Below the pieces are notes generated by a model. It did not search any database. It was given only the letters and a program-made list of their open reading frames with translations, and had not been told where the DNA came from. A stretch of DNA of 33,894 nt from positions 1 to 33,894 of the forward strand of contig PAZT01000025.1 of NCBI GenBank assembly GCA_002716165.1, written 5' to 3'. The DNA is from Deltaproteobacteria bacterium (GTDB lineage: Bacteria; SAR324; NAC60-12). The translations under genes were made by a program, and so were the position numbers. Shown piece by piece: positions 25,130 to 33,894 of the stretch (position 1 is the stretch's first letter; every line of letters starts with the position of its first letter).

Positions 25130-26353
25130 ATGAAAAGAAAAAAACTAGTTTTAGCTTATTCAGGGGGTCTTGATACCTCAGTAATTGTTCATTGGCTTAA
25201 TAATCAGGGATATGAAGTAATCGCTCTTTGTCTTGATTTAGGACAAAAAGGGGAAGACATTGAGAAAATACTTGCAAAAGGCAAAAAGGCTGGTGCTGCA
25301 AAAGTTCTGATTGAAAATGTAGAAGAGGAGTTTGTTAAGGACTATGTTTTTAACTCTATTAAATGGAATGCCTTATATGAAGGAACCTATCTGCTTGGTA
25401 CTTCACTAGCACGTCCTTTGATTGCCAAGAAACAAATTGAAATTGCAGAAAAGGAGGGTGCCTCTGCTGTATCTCATGGTGCTACCGGCAAAGGCAATGA
25501 TCAGGTTCGGTTTGAGCTAAGTTACTATGCGCTTAAACCTGATATTCAAGTGATTGCCCCTTGGAAAATTCCAGAGTTTTACAAAAAATATCCTGGACGT
25601 TCCGAATTACTGGACTATGCAAAAAAATTTGGAATACCTGTGAAGGCTACAAAAGAAAGTCCCTGGAGCTCTGATGAAAACCTTATGCATATTAGTTTTG
25701 AATCAGGAATGCTAGAAGATCCATGGCAAGCTCCGATGCAGGATATGTATGAATTATCAAATTCTCCTCAACAAGCTCCTTCTGAACCTCAGGAAGTTCT
25801 AATTGAATTTAAAAACGGGAACCCGACTACAGTTGATGGCAAAAAATACTCTCCTGCAAATTTGCTGAGAAAACTCAATGAAATAGGTGGGAAACATGGA
25901 ATAGGCAGAGTAGATATGGTGGAATCAAGGTTTGTAGGTATGAAAAATCGTGGTGTTTATGAAACTCCAGGTGGTACGATTTTACATATCACACATCGGG
26001 CAATTGAATCAATTACATTAAATCGTGGTGTAATCAATTTAAAAGATTCTCTAATGCCACGATTCGCACAATTGACATATGATGGTTTCTGGTTTTCGCC
26101 GGAAATGGAAGTTTTACTAGATATGGTTAAAAAAACTCAGGAACCAGTAAATGGTACTGTTCGTCTGGACCTTTTCAAGGGAAATTGTATTGTTACAGGA
26201 CGCAAATCACCTAATAGTTTGTACGTAGAGGATATGGCAACTATGGAAGCTGATCATGGCGCTTATGACCCTGAAGATGCTATTGGCTTCATAAAGCTTC
26301 ATTCGCTCCCACTCAGAATTCATGCAGGACAGAAAGTAATCTTGGAAAAATAG
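25130..26353 (+). CDS. argG: Argininosuccinate synthase
   Basis: ArgG condenses citrulline with aspartate using ATP, the penultimate arginine step. The 407-aa length is standard. The ATP-binding signature AYSGGLDTSVIVHWL is at residues 9-23, the GATGKGNDQVRFE and AHGATG-like stretch is present, and the ESPWSSDENLMHISFE and later GRVDMVESRFVGMKNRGVYETPGG segments are conserved. It is of the longer, GC-rich-type lineage rather than the E. coli 447-aa form. It is preceded by the cold-shock gene at 20 nt, with AAAGG about 15 nt upstream of the ATG. argC lies 7.8 kb upstream, so the arg genes are scattered. Confidence 0.95.
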   Translation: MKRKKLVLAYSGGLDTSVIVHWLNNQGYEVIALCLDLGQKGEDIEKILAKGKKAGAAKVLIENVEEEFVKDYVFNSIKWNALYEGTYLLGTSLARPLIAKKQIEIAEKEGASAVSHGATGKGNDQVRFELSYYALKPDIQVIAPWKIPEFYKKYPGRSELLDYAKKFGIPVKATKESPWSSDENLMHISFESGMLEDPWQAPMQDMYELSNSPQQAPSEPQEVLIEFKNGNPTTVDGKKYSPANLLRKLNEIGGKHGIGRVDMVESRFVGMKNRGVYETPGGTILHITHRAIESITLNRGVINLKDSLMPRFAQLTYDGFWFSPEMEVLLDMVKKTQEPVNGTVRLDLFKGNCIVTGRKSPNSLYVEDMATMEADHGAYDPEDAIGFIKLHSLPLRIHAGQKVILEK

Positions 26354-26396
26354 AGCTATAAATTTTATAATCACCTTTCTAAACTATGAAATAAGT

Positions 26397-27221
26397 ATGA
26401 AGATTAACAAATTATTTCAACTGCTCACGGTATTATTTTTCCTTTCTACTTGCTATCTGGTTTACGTCCTTTACATTTCACCAGTAAAAAATGTTGTTAG
26501 TCCACAAACTGCCAAAATGGAAGTAAATATCATTCCCAATTCTGCGGAAAAAACTCCTGAAAATGTACAAGTTTCGGAAGAAGAAATCCAGCGACTGCTT
26601 GATGTTGAAAATGAACAGAAAGAACTTATTCTTCTTTTTGAAAGAGTTTCAGCAGATCTGAAAGACACCAAAAGATCAAAAAAAATACTGGATCATTTAT
26701 TGTTGGGAAGATCTGTATTAAGTGATTTTGGCAAAAGTTTTTTAAACCATAAACTTTTTGAAAAGTCAGGTGGATTTTTAAGCTATATGCGTAAAAAAAC
26801 AAAAACTTATTTGAATGATGGAAAACTGATTATTAATCCTAGAGGAATCAAAAAGAAAGACATAGGTATTTTTCGAAAAGAAATTACAAACTGGCTCCTA
26901 GATAGAAAAGATACTGAAATAGAGGCTGTTGCAAGATTTTTGAGTTTTTTCTTTGCAGAGACATTGTATGACATTCCCATGACTATGCTAGCTTCTCGTA
27001 TGACTCCTGAACTGGAAGAAATTGATTACAGTAGTCCTGTACTTTTAAAAAAAGTTCTCACTACTGCTAGTCGGGATTCTAATGGAGAAATGAATGAAAA
27101 AGATCCTGCTAGTATTGAAAATTATACTATGTCACAACAGTTTTTTTTTCGCAGGGGGCCAAAAATTACAGGGAAAGCCATAGTATTTTTCAAAGCTTAC
27201 CTTAGCTACACCGATATTTAA
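26397..27221 (+). CDS. Anchored protein of unknown function
   Basis: I do not recognise this 274-aa protein. It has one N-terminal hydrophobic segment (about residues 8-28) and then a long soluble part, so it is probably a periplasmic anchored protein. A charged stretch rich in Glu and Lys between about residues 55 and 90 (SEEEIQRLLDVENEQKE and so on) could form a coiled coil. No enzyme motif or repeat is evident in the rest. It begins 44 nt after argG on the same strand and might share its transcript. Confidence 0.6.
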   Translation: MKINKLFQLLTVLFFLSTCYLVYVLYISPVKNVVSPQTAKMEVNIIPNSAEKTPENVQVSEEEIQRLLDVENEQKELILLFERVSADLKDTKRSKKILDHLLLGRSVLSDFGKSFLNHKLFEKSGGFLSYMRKKTKTYLNDGKLIINPRGIKKKDIGIFRKEITNWLLDRKDTEIEAVARFLSFFFAETLYDIPMTMLASRMTPELEEIDYSSPVLLKKVLTTASRDSNGEMNEKDPASIENYTMSQQFFFRRGPKITGKAIVFFKAYLSYTDI

Positions 27222-27320
27222 AAATCTAAAAAATTTCAGATTTAATAATTCCCACCTCTTAAGTTTGATCCCAAAATAAATAGGGACTTAAATAACCGAC
27301 CTAAAAAAATTTTTACAAAA

Positions 27321-28309
27321 ATGGAAATAAGAATTATTGGTGCGGACGATTTTCGTAAAGCCTTGAAGAAGAAAGATGCAATTGCAGGGATGCATAGAGC
27401 ATTCCGACGCTTATCTCCTGGGAATGTGGAGATGCCTCTCCGGGGACGCCTGCTGGTTACTGAACAGTATGGAGTGCTTCTTACAATGCCTTCTGCGCTC
27501 CCATAAGACGCGGAATTAGCAGTAAAGCTTGTAACTGTTTTTGGCGAAAATCCACGTCGAGAATCACCTCTGATTCATACAATAGTAATTGTCCTTGATT
27601 ATAATAGCGGACAAATCAAAGCACTGATAGATGGCGAAGTTTTGACAACGATTCGAACCGGAGCTGCGGTTGGAGCTGCTACAGATTTACTTGCTAGGAA
27701 GGATGCCTCAAAGGTTGGAGTAATAGTTAGCAGCAAGCTCGCACAATCTCAAATAGAAGCCGTTTGCTCGGTACGCAATATTGAACATGTGAGAGTTTTT
27801 AACCCTAATCCAGAACATGCCCAGAAATGTGCAGAAGAAATGTCTGGAAAAGGTTTGTACCAAATGATGTTAAGGCCGTCTCGTCTTCACAAAAAGCTAT
27901 AAAAAATGTGGATATTGTCTGTACAGCTACAACTTCGCTTACACCTGTAATTGCCTTTGAACACCTTAAACAAGGTGTTCATATAAATGCAGTCGGTGCA
28001 TTTAAACCAGATATGCAGGAAATTGATGCCACTACCATTTTAAATGCACTCGTTGTTGTAGATTCTCTTGAGTCTGTCCTTTCAGAAGCAGGTGATTTAT
28101 TAATTTCCATCAGTCATGGTTTAATAACAAAAAAACATGTTCATGCAGAAATTGGAGAAATTTACAACGGCACAAAAAATGGCAGGACTTATGCTGGTCA
28201 AATTACATTATTTAAATCATGTGGCGTAGCGGTTCAAGATACCGTTTCCGCAAGTATTGTCTTCAAAAAGGCAGAAAGTGAAAATCTTGGAACTTTGGTC
28301 AATATTTAG
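27321..28309 (+). pseudogene. Ornithine cyclodeaminase/mu-crystallin family gene, broken by a stop and a frameshift
   Basis: Read as one gene it would encode about 329 residues, the usual length of this NAD(P)-dependent family. The first segment (27321-27503) ends at a TAA at 27504-27506 where the family normally has a residue in the PEDG-like loop; reading continues in frame (DAELAVKLVTVF) to about 27850. There a one-base loss in an A run (27848-27851) moves the reading to another frame, which continues VPNDVKAVSSSQKA to the end. The family TIRTGAAVGAATDLLA motif is kept, but the Rossmann GxGxQA is replaced by VSSKLAQ. This favours a real pseudogene over sequencing error, though the A-run shift alone could be an error. 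The next gene starts 2 nt after its stop. Confidence 0.85.
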
Positions 28310-28311
28310 TC

Positions 28312-29469
28312 ATGAAGTTAACTGCTAAAACAGCCTCCGTATTAATTATAGGTGGAGGAGTAATGGGGTCAAGTACAGCTTATCATCTGGCAAATTGTGG
28401 CCTTAAAAATATTTTACTGATTGAACGTGAACACTTCTTCGGCTCAGGTTCAACTGGCCGTTGCGCAGGTGGTATTCGATATCAATTCAATTCGGATGTG
28501 AATATTCGACTTTCAAAGGCAAGCCTTCCTATGATTGACAGATTTGAAGAAGAAACTGGACAGTCGGCTCTAGTTCATAAATGCGGTTACGTTTTCGTAT
28601 TAACTTCTGAAAAAGATTTGGATATGTTTCAAAAATCTGTAAAAAATCAAAATTCTTTAGGCGTTAATACAGAATGGCTTGACAGATATGAAATTCAAAA
28701 AATAACTGATCCTTGCCTATTCCCAGATGCTCTTGCTGGAACATTTAATGCTGATGAGGGCTTGGCTGACCCAAACAGCATTGTCTTGGGCTATATCAAT
28801 AAAGCAAAAAAACTAGGAGTTACTTGTATTACAGATTGTTTTGCAACTGAAATTGTTGTTAAAAATAATAGTGTATACAAAGTCAAAACCAGTTCAGGAG
28901 AAATATATACTGATTGTGTTGTGAATACATGTGGTCCCTGGAGTGCGGCCTTAGGAAAAGCATTAGGACTTGAGATACCAGTTTCGCCGCTGCGGCGTCA
29001 GTGGTTTGTTACGAATTCTCTACCTACGCTTCCTGCTGAATTTCCTTTTGTTATAGATTTCTCACAAAGCCTTTATTTTCATATTGAGGGTTCTGGAATC
29101 TTAAGTGGCATGTCTAATCCCAGAGAAATAATCGGAGAGAATCAAAGGATAGACAACCATTGGGAACTTAAGCACATAGAGGCAGCTTTAAAACGCATGC
29201 CCATTTTAGAAAATATTGGAATTTTGGCAAGACAGGCAGGTCTATATGAGGTTACTCCTGATTCACATCCCATTATCGGTTCAACTCCGGTAAATGGTTT
29301 TTACCTTCTCACAGGATTTTCGGGTCATGGTTTTATGCATGGACCTGTTTGTGGAAAGCTCATGGCTGAAATACTGATTAATGGATATGCTTCAACAGTT
29401 GATATTAGCATGTTGGATTATAAAAGATTTTCAGAAAAACGTCTAATTAAAGAACATAACGTTGTTTGA
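28312..29469 (+). CDS. FAD-dependent oxidoreductase (DadA/sarcosine oxidase type)
   Basis: This 385-aa flavoprotein belongs to the DAO family that includes glycine oxidase and the sarcosine oxidase beta subunit. The FAD site is VLIIGGGVMGSSTAYHLA near residue 11-28, with a IEREHFFGSGSTGRCAGGIR motif. The C-terminal segment YEVTPDSHPIIGSTPVNGFYLLTGFSGHGFMHGP is typical of sarcosine/dimethylglycine-type oxidases. It probably oxidises an amino acid or secondary amine; the exact substrate is not readable. It starts 2 nt after the broken cyclodeaminase-family gene, suggesting a common catabolic operon. A permease gene converges on it. Confidence 0.88.
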   Translation: MKLTAKTASVLIIGGGVMGSSTAYHLANCGLKNILLIEREHFFGSGSTGRCAGGIRYQFNSDVNIRLSKASLPMIDRFEEETGQSALVHKCGYVFVLTSEKDLDMFQKSVKNQNSLGVNTEWLDRYEIQKITDPCLFPDALAGTFNADEGLADPNSIVLGYINKAKKLGVTCITDCFATEIVVKNNSVYKVKTSSGEIYTDCVVNTCGPWSAALGKALGLEIPVSPLRRQWFVTNSLPTLPAEFPFVIDFSQSLYFHIEGSGILSGMSNPREIIGENQRIDNHWELKHIEAALKRMPILENIGILARQAGLYEVTPDSHPIIGSTPVNGFYLLTGFSGHGFMHGPVCGKLMAEILINGYASTVDISMLDYKRFSEKRLIKEHNVV

Positions 29470-29621
29470 TTTCTAGTTCTAAATTGCATCACAAAGTGTC
29501 CTAACTTAGAATGAAAATAATTTGACAAAAAAATTTAGATTAAATGGAGGGTGTTAAACTGCTATTAGATGGTAGGCTTAAATCCAAGAAATTTTGTAAA
29601 GTTAAGATATTTTTTTCAAAC

Positions 29622-30581
29622 TTAACGGTTCCTAGGTATAGGTCGGTAAATATCATTTTTTCTCCTCTGAATTGTTTCACTGTAAACTACGAAAAATCCA
29701 GAACCAGTAATTAAAATAATCCCAAAAATTGATACTATATCAGGCCAATCTCCAAAAATTAATATACTCCAAAAAATAGAAAAAGGAATTGCCACATATT
29801 CAAAAGGTGCTATTATTCCAGCTTTGGAAATACGATAAGCGTTGCTAATAAAATAGGCTCCCACTCCACCAAGTAGACCTATGCCAAGCATTATCATAAA
29901 ATCCTCCCCAGTTGGTACTACCCAAGCTCTAAAAAGATAATAATTTATAGGTTTAGATTGATCTGCGTAACTACCATCTCCGAAGATTAGGCCCATAAGA
30001 CCACTAAAAAAAATATGATTTAATTGAATATAAAAGACCATTGTTGAAGCCTTTTCGGCTTCACCCATTATACGAGTAGCTATCTGTACAAGCGAATATA
30101 CCAATGCTGCTACCAAAGGAAGCATGTATGCAGCATTGAAAACACCTAAATCGGGTCGAAACATTAAAATTACTCCTAAAAGTCCAACAATAACTGCTAT
30201 CCAGCTTCTTAGTTCAACCTTTTCTCTAATTAAAAATACTGAAAGTGACGTAATCAAAAGAGGTGCTATAAAGAAAATAGCTGTAGTTTCTGCCAATGGG
30301 ATGTTAACTAATGCAGTAAAAAAAAATAGGTTAGCGACTACTATTCCAAAACCTCTCAAGAGATGAAGACCTAGCCGCTTGCTACGTAGATATTTGTATC
30401 CACCATCTATTGGCACTAAAACAAGGAGAGTGAATAAAATTGAAACAATTCCCCTAATCAAAGTTATCTGATGCAAAGCATAGTCTCCACTCACAAACTT
30501 TACTGCCATGTCCAGAGTAGTAAAGAATACTTGCGCAATAATAATACAAATAATACTTAGATGCTTTGCATTTATTTTCAT
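29622..30581 (-). CDS. EamA/DMT-family permease
   Basis: This is a ten-helix inner-membrane exporter or permease of the drug/metabolite transporter superfamily. Two EamA repeats are visible: the first around ALHQITLIRGIVSILF to LLGVILMFRPD, the second with YSLVQIATRIMG to IFGIILITGSGFFVVYSE. I chose the ATG at 30581 (MKINAKHL) because the EamA fold starts there; an in-frame TTG at 30635 would add 18 residues. The substrate is unknown. It is convergent with the FAD oxidoreductase, and its position suggests an amino acid or amine transport role (inference). Confidence 0.85.
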   Translation of the reverse strand: MKINAKHLSIICIIIAQVFFTTLDMAVKFVSGDYALHQITLIRGIVSILFTLLVLVPIDGGYKYLRSKRLGLHLLRGFGIVVANLFFFTALVNIPLAETTAIFFIAPLLITSLSVFLIREKVELRSWIAVIVGLLGVILMFRPDLGVFNAAYMLPLVAALVYSLVQIATRIMGEAEKASTMVFYIQLNHIFFSGLMGLIFGDGSYADQSKPINYYLFRAWVVPTGEDFMIMLGIGLLGGVGAYFISNAYRISKAGIIAPFEYVAIPFSIFWSILIFGDWPDIVSIFGIILITGSGFFVVYSETIQRRKNDIYRPIPRNR

Positions 30582-31155
30582 GATAACAACCGATTTTTTG
30601 GAAAAAATTGGGCAATATGATATTAGTTTTACCAAAAATGTACTTTGTGATATTTAAAAATTTTTTAATTAGATAAAAAAGATCTGTCTAGAGAATACTC
30701 AGAACTTTTTACTTACTTAAGAAAATAGATTCAATAGGAGAGTTAATTTTTAGGCTATCTTAAATTTTTTTGAGTAATTAATTAAATGACTTTTAAAATA
30801 TTTGACAAAAAATAATAGGTTCGCTACTCGATATTCATAATTTGAATTAAATATATATAACATCTTTTTGAAACTCTATAGAGCTTTTTTAAAACTAGCA
30901 GAATCTGATTTTGCTGTTCACGAATATAATAATTAATTGCTAAAAAAGAGATCTTATCTTGTACTATTGAGCATTACTGAAATAATAGTAATAAAAGATA
31001 ATTATTAACAAGTCGATCCTTCTATAGGATGCATGTAATAATACTTACAATTATAAAAAATCATGAATTGTAACTATTATAATACCTAAGTTTCTAAAAC
31101 AATACTAATTCAAATTTTTTTGTATTTATTCAAAAAAATTTAAAGGAGATTATCT
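30582..31155. other. 574-nt AT-rich intergenic region between permease and tldD
   Basis: No coding frame or RNA gene is recognisable. The permease (-) and tldD (+) diverge here, so promoters for both lie within. A TTGACA at 30802-30807 has no good -10 at 16-18 nt. A weak hairpin ATCCT, 5 nt, AGGAT lies at 31016-31030. The tldD ribosome site AAAGGAG ends the region. If the alternative TTG start of the permease is used, the first 54 nt are coding. Confidence 0.4.
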
Positions 31156-32535
31156 ATGCTATCAGAAAACCTAGTTAAAAAAATTTTAGAGTCCGGATTG
31201 AAAAAAGGAGCAGACTTTACTGAGGTATTTGTAGAAGATAGTGTTTCTTCTTCAATTAATCTGGTAGACCAAAAAATTGATGAAATCAATTCTTCAAATT
31301 CTTTTGGAATTGGAGTGCGCCTTCTTTATGGAAACGAGGCATACTATGGTTACAGTAGTGATACGAATGAAGAAAATCTTTTAAAAATTGTGAATAACCT
31401 TGGACAATCCAGAATAGATGGTAAGTCTATGAGCATTCAACCACTCAAAAACCAATCAGTACAAGATTTACATCATGTAGCAATAAATCCAGAAACAGTT
31501 AGCAAGTCTGATCGCGCTGACCTTTTGAGACAGCTTGATAAAATAACCCGCAGTCATGATCAAGATATTTGTCAGGTAAGTGCAAACATGGCTGAAAAAA
31601 AACGTTCTGTACTAATTGCAAACAGCGAAGGTTTGTGGTGTGAAGATACTCGCAGCTATTCCAGGGTGAGGCTCTCAGCAATTGCTGAGAAAGGTGACGG
31701 TCCTCAGTCATCTTCGGAAAGCCCCGGAGTTTTGGGAGGATATGAATTTTTTAAAGATCTGGATTTGGTGGAAATTGCTGAAAATACAGCAAAGTCAGCT
31801 CTGCGTATGGCTAATGCAGGGTACATAAATGGAGGTATATTGCCTGTAGTTTTGGGTAATGGATTTGGGGGTGTAATTTTTCACGAAGCATGCGGTCATC
31901 CACTCGAAACAGAGGCAGTACGAAAAAATGCTTCTCCTTTTTGTGGCAAAATAGGAATGGAAGTCGGTCAACCTATTCTTACAGCCATAGACGATGGAAC
32001 AATCCCAAACAAATGGGGGTCTTGCAATATTGATGATGAGGGTACACCTACTCAGAAGACAGTGCTTATTGAAAATGGCATTTTGAAGAATTTTCTTAGC
32101 GACCGTATTGGAGCAAATCAAGTAGGAATCGCTCGCAGCGGATCAGCTCGACGGGAATCATATAAATTTGCACCTGTTTCTAGAATGCGTAATACTTTTA
32201 TTGCTCCTGGACATGACACTGTAGATGAAATGATACAATCTATAGATTTTGGACTCTATGCTAAAAAAATGGGTGGTGGTTCAGTCAATCCTGGCACAGG
32301 AGAATTCAACTTTGCCGTACAAGAAGGATATGCTATTCGCAAAGGAAAGATATCAGAGCCTGTTCGAGGCGCAACTCTCATCGGCAAAGGTTTTGAGGTC
32401 CTTCCGCAAATATCAATGATTGCCAAAAACTTAGATCTTGCCGCAGGAATGTGTGGAGCGGCAAGTGGATGGGTCCCTACCACAGTGGGGCAGCCAACCT
32501 TAAAGATAGACTCTATTTTGGTTGGAGGACGATGA
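31156..32535 (+). CDS. tldD: Zinc metalloprotease TldD
   Basis: TldD is the catalytic subunit of the TldD/TldE (PmbA) zinc protease, which acts in the cytoplasm on unfolded or peptide substrates such as microcin B17 precursors and CcdA. The 459-aa length is near the usual 480. The metal motif HExxxH is FHEACGHPLE with H243 and H247, and the third ligand region IDDEGTPTQKT follows. The C-terminal GGGSVNPGTGEFNFAVQEGYAI and VPTTVGQPTLKIDSILVGG stretches are diagnostic. A good ribosome site (AAAGGAG) sits 8 nt before the ATG. No tldE/pmbA gene is in the window, so the partner must be elsewhere. Confidence 0.94.
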   Translation: MLSENLVKKILESGLKKGADFTEVFVEDSVSSSINLVDQKIDEINSSNSFGIGVRLLYGNEAYYGYSSDTNEENLLKIVNNLGQSRIDGKSMSIQPLKNQSVQDLHHVAINPETVSKSDRADLLRQLDKITRSHDQDICQVSANMAEKKRSVLIANSEGLWCEDTRSYSRVRLSAIAEKGDGPQSSSESPGVLGGYEFFKDLDLVEIAENTAKSALRMANAGYINGGILPVVLGNGFGGVIFHEACGHPLETEAVRKNASPFCGKIGMEVGQPILTAIDDGTIPNKWGSCNIDDEGTPTQKTVLIENGILKNFLSDRIGANQVGIARSGSARRESYKFAPVSRMRNTFIAPGHDTVDEMIQSIDFGLYAKKMGGGSVNPGTGEFNFAVQEGYAIRKGKISEPVRGATLIGKGFEVLPQISMIAKNLDLAAGMCGAASGWVPTTVGQPTLKIDSILVGGR

Positions 32536-32717
32536 TTATATTTTTTCTTTTCATATTATAACTTCTTACCTTCATAAAACTTTGAAAAAAAATCTTCCAT
32601 CATGGTTTGGACCTTTTCATTCCTTAGACATTTGAGGAGGCACTTGGACGAGAAGAATCGCAGGAATTTGAAATTTAACGAATTGGACGGCTGGAAGGTG
32701 TTCCCCATTTTAATTAA

Positions 32718-33371
32718 TCAATTTAATAGATCTAACAGATCTAAAGGGTTTTTTATTACTTGTAGGGCACCATTATCTTTCAGCTCTTTTTCATTACGGA
32801 AGCCCCATAACACTCCTACAGGGTAGCATCCCGAAGAAAAAGCTGTTTTCATATCGGTAGCTGTATCTCCTAAATAAATAATTTTTTCAGATGTCAGTCC
32901 TAACTTTTGACAGATTTCCAACACGCCGGCAGGGTCAGGTTTTTTAGGTATTTTTTCCCTCTGCCCCAGTATCACATCAAAATTCCAGCTCTGCAAAAGA
33001 TGTTTAACAGTAAGAACTGTAAATTCATGAGGTTTATTTGACAGAACTGCCAGTTTCAGCTCAAGTTTTGTAAGTGAATCTAATAGTTCCGATATACCAT
33101 GATAAGGAACCGTCTGCCTGTTCCAGCATTCACGATATATAGTTTCAAAATCTTTTCTGCATTCTCCAATCAGAGTTTCATCCCGTGCTTCTTCGGGCAG
33201 TGCCCGTATCATCAGCATTTTCACTCCATCTCCTACAAAGTGGCGAAATTCATCCACGGGGTGTATTGGGAAACCTCGTTCAGAGAGAACTTTGTTAGTG
33301 CAATATGCTAAGTCATCTAAAGTATCGAGCAATGTACCATCTAAATCAAAGCAGACTGCCTTAAATCTCAT
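32718..33371 (-). CDS. gph: HAD-type phosphoglycolate phosphatase-like hydrolase
   Basis: This 217-aa enzyme is a HAD-superfamily phosphatase of the Gph type, which hydrolyses 2-phosphoglycolate formed in DNA repair and metabolism. Motif I is FDLDGTLLDT at residues 8-17 with the nucleophile Asp9, motif II is LAVLSNKP, motif III is the Lys in KKPDP, and motif IV is YLGDTATDM. A helical cap (TNKVLSERGFPIHPVDEFRHFVGDG) follows motif I, as in Gph. The gene starts 11 nt after the IHF-like gene ends, so they form one unit. The exact substrate may differ, since Gph-like enzymes are promiscuous; the name is moderate. Confidence 0.85.
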   Translation of the reverse strand: MRFKAVCFDLDGTLLDTLDDLAYCTNKVLSERGFPIHPVDEFRHFVGDGVKMLMIRALPEEARDETLIGECRKDFETIYRECWNRQTVPYHGISELLDSLTKLELKLAVLSNKPHEFTVLTVKHLLQSWNFDVILGQREKIPKKPDPAGVLEICQKLGLTSEKIIYLGDTATDMKTAFSSGCYPVGVLWGFRNEKELKDNGALQVIKNPLDLLDLLN

Positions 33372-33382
33372 ATAGCAAAAGT

Positions 33383-33664
33383 TTAGATTTTATTGTTCAA
33401 TTCATCACGCCAAACTTTAGAGGGATGAAAAGTAACAACTCTTCTTGCAGAAATTAAATAATCCCTTTTTGATTTGGGATCCCTTCCCGGACGGGATTTT
33501 TTATCACGCAATTGAAATTTTCCCAAACCTGTGATGAGAACATCCTCACCTTTCTCTAACTTTTCTTTAATCAAGTCCAACATATCATTAACCAATTTTT
33601 CAGCCTCACCGAATTGGAGGTCAGTCCCAAGCTGGATTGCCCGCACGATGTCTACTTTTACCAT
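33383..33664 (-). CDS. ihfA: Integration host factor alpha-like DNA-bending protein
   Basis: This is a 93-aa protein of the HU/IHF family that bends DNA in the nucleoid and at regulated promoters. The signature FQLRDKKSRPGRDP and the late ISARRVVTFHPS end match IHF-alpha more than HU (in HU, the end is normally KVPAFKPGKAL). A GGAGGA ribosome site precedes the ATG at 7 nt. The usual IhfA neighbour pheT is not present; gph follows 11 nt later on the same strand. The upstream 230 nt to the window edge contain no gene I can support. IhfA versus a generic HU-family name remains somewhat uncertain. Confidence 0.85.
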   Translation of the reverse strand: MVKVDIVRAIQLGTDLQFGEAEKLVNDMLDLIKEKLEKGEDVLITGLGKFQLRDKKSRPGRDPKSKRDYLISARRVVTFHPSKVWRDELNNKI

Positions 33665-33894
33665 TCAATCCTCCGAAATTTGTCAAATTTTACAGAAATT
33701 ACAATTTTCAAAATTTTCTAGCTCAAATCGTCTGCAAGCTTACTCTATATAAACTTTATTGAATATTGGGCGGTACTTAAATTTGCAAAGACTGAGAAAA
33801 CAAGTGAAAGATACTATATCTATGGGAATCGTCTTCTACAATACTTTTTTTCAAAAAATCTCAGTTAAATCAATTTAAAATAAAATAATTTGGT

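Noticed and set aside
27645..27660. A GATTCGAACC stretch resembling the T-arm of a tRNA on the minus strand.
   Set aside because: It lies in the conserved TTIRTGAAVGAATD region of the cyclodeaminase-like gene, and no acceptor, D or anticodon arms can be found around it.
32602..32826. A 74-codon plus-strand reading frame overlapping the end of gph.
   Set aside because: It overlaps the 3' end of gph in antisense, has no ribosome site and no recognisable motif. The 32536-32717 gap is otherwise unassigned.

Overview
The window is about 33.9 kb of AT-rich bacterial chromosome (GC roughly 36%, estimated by eye) and is almost entirely housekeeping genes. The standard code holds: genes end in TAA, TAG and TGA, and tryptophan is TGG. 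Many starts lack a clear Shine-Dalgarno sequence. The gene mix (GltBD, an Isc Fe-S locus with HscBA, an IHF-alpha-like protein, TldD, a DUF971 protein, a likely selenoprotein) fits a Gram-negative proteobacterium-like lineage, possibly a marine deltaproteobacterial or SAR324-like group. That placement is inference only. I see no phage, insertion sequence, CRISPR array, tRNA or rRNA.

Layout. 1-4.5 kb (+): gltB (5' end cut by the window edge), gltD, and an anchored protein with two CcmI/CycH-like domains. 4.5-6 kb (-): an arrestin-like unknown and tmk. 6.4-7.5 kb (+): a DUF971 protein, ribH and an XseB-like small protein. 7.6-10.2 kb (+): a coupled HAD / glycosyltransferase 4 / HEAT-like cluster whose genes overlap by 4 nt. 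10.3-15 kb (+): an Isc-type Fe-S operon (Rrf2 regulator, iscS, iscU, hscB, hscA) without iscA or ferredoxin, preceded by a promoter with an overlapping palindrome. 15-17.3 kb (+): a methyltransferase, the selenoprotein gene and argC. 17.3-18.2 kb (-): a DnaC-like ATPase with a cysteine-rich N-terminus. 18.4-21.1 kb: hemE (+) converging on a secreted 5'-nucleotidase-like protein (-). 21.4-27.2 kb (+): mutL, trxB, a membrane-anchored cold-shock protein, argG and an unknown. 27.3-30.6 kb: a broken ornithine-cyclodeaminase-family gene, an FAD amine oxidoreductase (+) and an EamA permease (-), together resembling an amino-acid or amine catabolism cassette that is decaying. 31.1-33.7 kb: tldD (+), then gph and an IHF-alpha-like gene (-).

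The most notable item is at 15961-16305. Standard gene calling leaves this stretch empty, but it reads as a 114-codon gene with one in-frame TGA at codon 14. The TGA forms a UxxC redox motif in an ArsC/Spx-like thioredoxin-fold protein. A bacterial SECIS-like hairpin with a GGU loop lies 15 nt downstream of the TGA. The gene abuts argC (TAA directly followed by ATG). Other points worth a look are a MutL whose endonuclease motifs are eroded, the membrane-tethered cold-shock protein, the tandem CcmI-like domains, an HscB with a four-cysteine N-terminal zinc site, and the two-lesion pseudogene.
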